Shown piece by piece: positions 30,316-36,775 of a DNA stretch of 36,775 nucleotides. The number at the start of each line of letters is the position of its first letter. Position 1 is the stretch's first letter. Below the pieces are notes generated by a model. It was not told the origin of the DNA, did no database searches, and worked only from the letters and a program-made list of their open reading frames with translations. Position numbers and translations under genes: made by a program. Source of the stretch: Perkinsus marinus ATCC 50983 (Eukaryota > Perkinsozoa > Perkinsida > Perkinsidae); the NCBI RefSeq assembly GCF_000006405.1, contig NW_003211409.1, positions 223,050 to 259,824 of the forward strand. The letters are read 5' to 3'.

Positions 30316-33300
30316 ATGCATTCTATTAGTGAGTCGCCGCATTGTGTTATGCAGCTGTCGGATTCTGGGCTCAGTTCTAGTGAACGCTTTACACCTGTGC
30401 AATCTACTTCGCACATCGAACCACCCTCCAGAAATTCTGAAATTTCTGGTACCTGTTTACGCCCATTGTCCGCACATTTTACCGGGATTTCCTACCGAAC
30501 CTCTGCGTTCACTATGTCGTCATCTATGCCTCAGCTTCTACCTGCTGGATCTAGCTCCAGCTCGGCAAGCTTATCTCCTTTAAGAAGGCGTTCTATGCTC
30601 CGCCATCGTTCTCTTCCCTCGAGAACACAAGAAGTTCGAGGCCGGTCTACTGTCTATGACCACGACGACCCTCAAGGAAATCTATCGTCATCTTTTAACG
30701 ATGGTATGGTACCTCAACACTCTACTGTTGAGGCTGGTCCTGAGATCTACGTTGAGCACAACGATGTTCTAGTCCTACCTATGAGTAATGGTATTTCTGG
30801 TTGTCTGGGCGACAACGTTAACGACAAGCATTCTATCGGTTCTATCGTAACTGGTAACTCTAATGCTCTGTTTAACGGTAAGGAAGATTCGTCTTCCGTC
30901 TACCCTGATCGGATGCACTGCACTCCGACATTCGGCAACGATTCTTCTACTAGTGCTGTTTCTATCTCCGATGGTCGCGGTCTACGTGGTTTACCTATTA
31001 ATCTGGGTACTGTCTACATGACTGGTGTCACAAGAACGCCGACCCTTAAAGCCTCTACTAAGAAGCGTGCTATTAGCGCTACTCGTCATTCCTCTAGAAT
31101 TGCCAAGCCTTGCGCTGATTCTATTGAAAATGAAAGTTCCTTATCTAACAAGGAACGTCGGTCTAGTCTCGGTGATATATCCGATGCTACTAATGGTAAG
31201 TCTGTATCTACTCCCAAGAATGGTAACTCTGGTGATGATCCGGTTCCTCAACCTTCTGCTTCGTCGTCTAGTGGGTTTAAGACTATTGAGGCTGACTCCA
31301 CTACACCCCTCGAGGGTAATGGTGACAGTTCTAATATATCGGGTAATGATGATCTGGCTAATTCTAGTAAGAAGACTGTTGCTACGGCTGTACCCTCTGC
31401 TGTTAATGTTCTTAATGGTAATGGTATCTCTAGCCAACATCCCAACACTACTGCTAAGCACTCTACTGGCCCTGTTAATGCTACTATGCCGGTTACTCCT
31501 ATTGTGCACCAAGGATTCGTCCAGCCTACTAATCCTATTATCGATGGATCTACGGGTTTCTATCCTATTCCTGTTAACCCTTTTTCATCTAATGCGCAGT
31601 CAAGTGTTGGTGCCTCTAATTTCCAATGGGGCTACATCCCTGGCCCTAATGGGGGCTTATCTCTAGTCCCCTATTCGGTTGTTGGTTCTCCATCTATGAT
31701 GCCCTCTATGCCTATTGGTGTAACTGGTACTAATACTACCGACGTTGGCCACGAATTACAACAACCATCTACTCAAGGTCCTCTATCCCTTGACCGATAT
31801 CAAAACGGTCAGATTGCTTCTCGTGGTTCTCGCTGTTCTAGTCGCTCCGTTCGTGAGTCCTCTAGGGACAGGAGAATTGGTGATTTTTGCCACTCTAGGG
31901 ACTCCGGCCATGGGTCACCTAGGAGTAGACAAGATCACATCTCTGTTGCATCTAGCCAACATAGTTCCTGCTGCTCTAGAGCTTCTGAGTCCTCTAGGGA
32001 CAAGGGCTCCTCTAGTTCTCGTCATTCTAGTCGACCTCCTAGGAAGACTTCTAAGAATGAGAGTTCAAATGGTTCACGCCACTCTCGTCGTCGTGAAGAT
32101 TCTAAGCGTTCCCAAGGCTCTAAGTCTTCTACGTCTTCTAGAAGGTCTTCGTTATTATCTGGCGACGGCGAACCACCTCGTCGATCTCCATCTAATGTGC
32201 CCAAGACCGGTCTAGCTGATGGATTTGTCCCAACTTCCGCTCAAGGTGGTCTCTATGGTAGTCGCTTTTATCAACCCCCTAATCGTGCTCCTCCCTCTTA
32301 CGGTGCTATTTGTCCGGGTTGCGGTTCTCAACCCTGTCGAGCTAAGATTTCTACTAAAGAATTCGAAGCCGCTAGGTCCATCGCCGAGAAGAAGCCTCTA
32401 AAGCCTATCTTCAAGGGAGAAGGGGATTCGAGAAGTGGTTCTACTATTGTTAGAGAGATCGACTTTGTTTTAGAAGGTCATGATGCGGTCACTCGGTATC
32501 TATGGGCTAATAGTAATATTGAGCCCTCTACTTGGCGCAAGCTCATCAAGGGTACTCAACCCCCTGCTAAGTGTTATCTAGACTATGAGAAACATCTCGC
32601 GCGTCTACAGCGTCAACTCCGTTCCTTCTACGATGATGAAGATTCTATTGCTAAGGCTAAGATTTCATTCTTCATGTGTGAGCAAGGAACTTCTGAGTCT
32701 CTATCTGACTATGTCAAGAGACTAGAGTCTACTGTTACTGAGCTGCATCTAATGGGTATTATGACTTATGAGTATGATATGAAGAGAAGACTATATGATG
32801 GTCTACAGGCTGATTATCTACGTGATAAGGTCGACAGGGAGTTAGGTGATTCTACTATTACGTTCGATGAGTTCGTGCGTCTACTGACTGGCTATGAACG
32901 TCGTCGATTGGGTAGAGTCCGCCGTCAAGCTCTATACAACCAAGTGGCAAATACCTATTCAAAATCGTCTAATGAATCTGGCAAAACTACTAAGGCTGAT
33001 AAGAACCCCAAGTCTAGAGGTTATCCTAATCCTAATTCTCAGAAGGTTAATACGGTTGTCGGTGATGTCGACGATGACTCTAACCTCGATGCCCACGTCT
33101 ATGCTGTTGGCGCCGACTCTATGTCTATACAATGTTATCGTTGCACCGGCGTTGGTCATCCGGCTAGACTCTGTCGAGGCAAGGTGAGCAATTTAAGCTC
33201 AAGGTGCAACAAGTGCGGTAACTCTAATCATGTTACCGATCAGTGCAATGTTCCCGACAAGAGTCTCTATTGTCAGAGATGTCGTAAGAAAGGACATCTA

Positions 33301-34600
33301 GCCTATGTCTGTCGGGCCGACAAACCGGTCGATGGTATATCTAAACCAGCTAAGAAGAACAATAAGAAGTCTAGTGAGGTTCAAGTTGAGAGCAAAAAGA
33401 AGCCTGTCAAGGACGAGCCCTCTACGCCGACTCCTAATGCCAAGGTTACTAATCCTAAGACCAAGGCCCATCTAGTCTCACGTGAGGATGCTGAATCCTA
33501 CCTTAGAGTCTCTACTCTAGAAGGTTCAGATTCACAGTGCTCTAAGTACAATGCTCTCCACTCATCGTCTCCCGACTCTACGGCAACATCTAGTACGTCC
33601 AGCTCTAGAATCTCAATGGTTGTCGGTGATCTGTCTATCTGTGGTACTATCCGGCCAGTACTCTATGATACAGGTGCAGACGTATCACTAATTGCAGTCT
33701 CTACACTGCGTCGTCTAATAATAAGGAGCTCCGCTTCGATGATCCTTCGGCTCTCGGTCATATTAATGTCGCCAATGGCTCTACCTTGTCAGTTCTCGGT
33801 AAAGTCGAGCTAGAGGTTGGATATGGCTCTACATTCGTCAAGGACTCCTTCCTTTTGGCCTCTAATGAACTCAGTACTCCAGTCATCATTGGTTGTTCTA
33901 CGATGGCTAAACTTCGTACCACTATAAGTCTATCGCCAGAAGGTATCCAAGTCATCATCGGTGGTTCTACTGGTTCATCTAAAGTTAACGCTCTAGATCT
34001 TCTAGATGGTCGCTTGTCTGTCAAGGAGATGGATTGGGCTAGGAAGGTTATGGTTATGCAGGTCAGTCATTACTCTAAGGTTGTGCCAAGTCTACGTGAT
34101 CTAACGGTCAAGTCTTCTTTAACTATCGAGTCCCTTGCCAAAGCCAACTCTCTAAGTGGTCCGATTGGTCTTTATCAAGATCTCTATCACGAATCGTGAT
34201 TCACGATGCTAAGATTTATCCTACTGATGATACGTCTTTCGGTATGGATGATACTCTACTCGTTGACGAATCGGATAGAGAGTCTACAAGGCGTGATCAA
34301 CTTCCCCCTTGGGACCCTATATCTAGGTCATGGGTCTACGAATCTGATGCTCCATTAGGTAGAGCCCATACTAAGGGTCCCCTGGTGGGATGGTTCCCGT
34401 CCAGAGTATAATTCCTATCATGCTGCTAAACGTGGTCTAGCTTCTATAGCTAAACTCGACAAGGAGCGTCATTCTATATTTGAAGTTGCTTTATCTCAAC
34501 TTATTGATAAGGGTTTTTGCTCTATTGTTTGTGATCTACGTCAGGGACCCTGACTCAGGGTATCAAGAAGCCTACCAATTCTATGTGCTCTAAAGCATGG
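30316..34600 (+). mobile_element. LTR-retrotransposon fossil, gag-protease region (Ty3/gypsy- or BEL/Pao-like)
   Basis: A frame of about 1165 codons starts at 30316. The first half is Ser/Thr- and Arg-rich, low complexity. A gag-like helical domain follows (from LKPIFKGEGD to TGYERRRLGR), then three CCHC-type zinc knuckles (CYRCTGVGHPARLC, CNKCGNSNHVTDQC, CQRCRKKGHLAYVC), then an aspartic protease active site (VLYDTGADVSLIA). Protease-like and early-pol-like sequence can be followed to about 34.5 kb (PVIIGCSTMAKL; AAKRGLASIAKLDKE, like the lead-in to BEL/Pao reverse transcriptase). No reverse transcriptase, RNase H or integrase is recognisable beyond that. The gag frame being open suggests a young copy, but the element is broken, with a few breaks after the gag-protease part. 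No paired LTRs could be picked out by eye. Confidence 0.75.
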
Positions 34601-35650
34601 TCTAAGTTAACTAGTGGTACTATCTATGAAGGGTGTAATGTTCCTTTACCGGAGCACTGTACGCCTTCGCATAGCTCAAAGTCGACGCTCGGCTCGGCGG
34701 AGCCTCGAAGCTCGACTCGTTTTTCGGTCGAGCTCGGTCGAGTCCCGACGAGCCTCGAAGAGGCAACCCGCATGGTATGCGAAGTTCGCATTGCGAAGTG
34801 TGACTAAGGCGCCGCCACGGTGGTCGTTGTCCGCCCAAGGCGGACCGACAAAAATTAGCTTCGCGTTCTTCCACTATCTAAGAACCCGAAAGCTCACGGA
34901 TATGATATTCGAGGCACCGAAGTTCAGCAATCGTTGACATCGACGGTCAAATTCCCTCCACGCTCCCTCACTCTATAGTTCACTGAATCTGGGTTTATAC
35001 TTGAACTGTATCAGAATAGCCACGGATATGATATTCATCTCAGTTCTTGCTAATTCACATGCCGAGATGTTCTCGTGCTCCTGCCGAGCTACATCAACTA
35101 TTGGACCGATCGGAGAACCAAAGATGCGCTGGTACTGCATTTCGACTTGAGTTCGCTGAGGATCGATTCTAGGAATGTCGAATTAGAACTCGGATCGGCC
35201 GAGCCCGACTATCGAACTATTAGCGTCATGCTAGTCACTCAGTGTCACGCTGAGTGGCTGACTCGCTAGGCACTCACACGCTGACAGCGCGTCTAGCGAC
35301 AGACTTGTGGTCTCTTTCTCAGATTATGGGGAAGAGAATCCCCGGTGGTCTAGCATCATAACTCGGAACATTCATATGTTTTGAATGCAGTAGAATACAC
35401 ATGAAGCTCGGAGTGAATGTGTCGGTAATGAAGACTCTTGATTTAAGAGTGTTTCGTTGGATCAATGGAATCAAACCTAAGTGAACCTTTCGATGTTTGA
35501 ACATTGCAAGTTTGAACCGTTCAAATTGAACGGTATCTGTGAACGTTATGTTCACAGTCTGTGAACATAGCGTTCATTCACAGATGCGTACCTGACAGCT
35601 GAAGTCTTCCAATGGAAGGCTTCCATAGACCTGGCTGAACCTAGTTGGCA
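34600..35650. other. stretch between retroelement fossils
   Basis: No gene seen. 34680-34770 is dense in TCGAG/CTCGA-type words resembling the region 35700-35830. Near 35.5 kb there are two strong palindromes: ACCGTTCAA/TTGAACGGT (35516-35534, one central base) and a 16-bp inverted repeat, GAACGTTATGTTCACA (35541-35556) with TGTGAACATAGCGTTC (35560-35575), one mismatch. Confidence 0.4.
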
Positions 35651-36184
35651 TTAGTCACAGCTAGCACCTATTGAGTCAATGGCATTGACCACCTTCCGGC
35701 ATGCCGAGTCCGGCGAGTCGAGTCGAGGCCCTCTGATTTTCGACGAGTCGAACTCGGTCGAGCCCGGTGGCGGAGAAATGTCGAGTCGAGGCGAGCCCTG
35801 CAGCTCGACTCGATAGGGGCCACATTTAGCGTTCTTCTCCCAACACTCGAATAAATGGCCAGCAAAATAGCCACCTAGGTGGGCCGCCATCGCTCCCTCT
35901 GACCATCCTACTGCCTGGCCACAATTCTCGTAACGCCGAAACCATAATCGTAAGTCCCCTGTTCCATCATACTTCTCCGGCATAGGGGCCGAAACTTGCA
36001 TCACGGTCGGCAGGCCGCCGTACGCGTGCACAGGGAGGATCGGCGTCTCACATGGCTCAGACGAAGAGGAGTCCTTGTGGGAACCAACGGCTTGCCAGGT
36101 AGTCTTGATAGTCTCGTTATGTCGGCGAGCTAGGGCGTGCGACACGTGCTGGGTGACGTGACGTAACTTTGGACAGCACGTCAC
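35651..36184 (-). mobile_element. retroelement gag-like fragment
   Basis: Minus-strand frame with QVSAPMPEKYDGTGDLRLW, then FRRYENCGQAVGW and a helical run, the pattern of a retrotransposon gag core (target F/Y-x-G, then LRLWFRRYE). The N-terminal side contains hydrophilic sequence and the C-terminal side merges into CTCGA-rich repeats. It is a fossil fragment, family probably Ty3/gypsy-like. It is a different lineage from the element at 30.3 kb, judging by the unlike gag. Confidence 0.5.
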
Positions 36185-36253
36185 CGTCCCGGCGTCTCGT
36201 AACGAGACTCTCGTTCTATTCGACTAGGTTTTGGTTACCTTGAGTTCACATTC

Positions 36254-36370
36254 ATGTCACTGTCTAGCTCGTCAATTACAGAGGATAGCTCAGATGAGGG
36301 TGCTGCCAACACCAGCTGCCAGCATAGAGAGACGGAGGAGAATCTCAGAAAGAGACTCGATAAGGAGTAG
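36254..36370 (+). CDS. short open frame, unknown
   Basis: Thirty-eight codons, MSLSSSSITEDSSDEGAA...RKRLDKE. The acidic, Ser-rich start followed by a charged helix resembles N-termini of some retroelement gag proteins and also many protist proteins. No family recognised; it may be an exon of something continuing or mere chance. Confidence 0.2.
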   Translation: MSLSSSSITEDSSDEGAANTSCQHRETEENLRKRLDKE

Positions 36371-36563
36371 GTTCGGGCGTCACACTTGCTCGTGCGTACA
36401 CGTGACGTTGGCGAGCACATTATTCCATCTTGCTACTCGACAATGGCCTGGGTGGGGGTATCCGACGACCAGATGACCATGCTATGTGTCGAAGTGTTCG
36501 GAAGACACTCGGGTGTCGCAGCGACACTGTCGCTTGCCTCTCTCGAGGCGGATATATTGCGGC

Positions 36564-36770
36564 TCATAGCCTATGAGCAAGGTCCTTGGGATCAAACACG
36601 TAATCAACGTATGGTTCCAAAGCTGGGAAAAATAACGTAGGCGGCTCCCGCCCATACATTAGGAAAAACGGGGCATACCCAGTCACACTATGAAATGTTG
36701 TGTTGTAGGCCCACAACACTGACCGTAAGTGATCCTGCCAGGTATCCACCCTCGTCACATGAGTCCTCAA
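36564..36770 (-). mobile_element. retroelement integrase fragment (Ty3/gypsy-type)
   Basis: Minus-strand frame reading WQDHLRSVLWAYNTTFHSVT, then GYAPFFLMYGREP. This is the conserved end of the integrase core in Ty3/gypsy elements (W...L..A.YN...H..TG..PF.L.YGR.P). It runs to the right edge, so the rest of the polyprotein would lie outside the window. A fossil or the 3' end of an element; no LTR recognised. Confidence 0.75.
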
Positions 36771-36775
36771 TAAAT

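Overview
The window looks like nuclear DNA of an alveolate protist, most likely Perkinsus or a close relative. This is inferred from very short GT-AG introns (about 45-55 bp), intron-dense genes of eukaryotic signalling and RNA-metabolism families, and LTR-element debris. No bacterial operon features are seen. Most host genes are split into many small exons, so long open frames are misleading. I read gene structure by following splice sites and reading phase; where phases agree across consecutive exons I treat the model as strong.

Layout, left to right. (1) 1-405, minus: 5' end of an FHA-domain protein resembling nibrin/NBS1, running off the left edge. (2) 406-3219: no gene I can support. (3) 3220-4812, minus: tandem CCCH zinc-finger protein of TTP/ZFP36 type. 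(4) 4893-6955, minus: casein-kinase-1-like protein kinase. (5) 7172-15970, minus: a large gene joining a voltage-sensor domain, an EF-hand pair, membrane segments and a class III nucleotide cyclase. (6) 15977-16051: decayed tRNA-Gly(GCC) copy beside the cyclase start. (7) 16688-17986, plus: intronless AAAP-family amino-acid transporter. (8) 18872-29898, plus: a gene of more than 20 exons with WD/propeller-like pieces, a Ser/acid-rich and coiled-coil middle and a helical C-terminus, tentatively EDC4/Ge-1-like. (9) 30.0-36.8 kb: LTR-retrotransposon fossils, one with a long gag-protease frame on plus, and gag and integrase fragments on minus.

Three families of short non-coding elements fill the introns. 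RE1 (about 130-200 bp, ends CAGTGTTGG / CCCACACTG) lies in introns of at least four genes, makes up one cyclase intron almost exactly end to end, and in three introns of the plus-strand gene has its first 59 bp amplified in tandem (3, 3 and 7 units). RE2 is a palindromic MITE with ends GAGTTTCACCCGT. RE3 has long inverted repeats beginning CCTATAATGTTCCC.

The most interesting items are the apparently pore-less voltage-sensor/EF-hand/cyclase fusion, which would link membrane potential and calcium to cyclic-nucleotide synthesis, and the introner-like behaviour of RE1. Two genes (CCCH protein, EDC4-like protein) would, if correctly named, both act in mRNA turnover.
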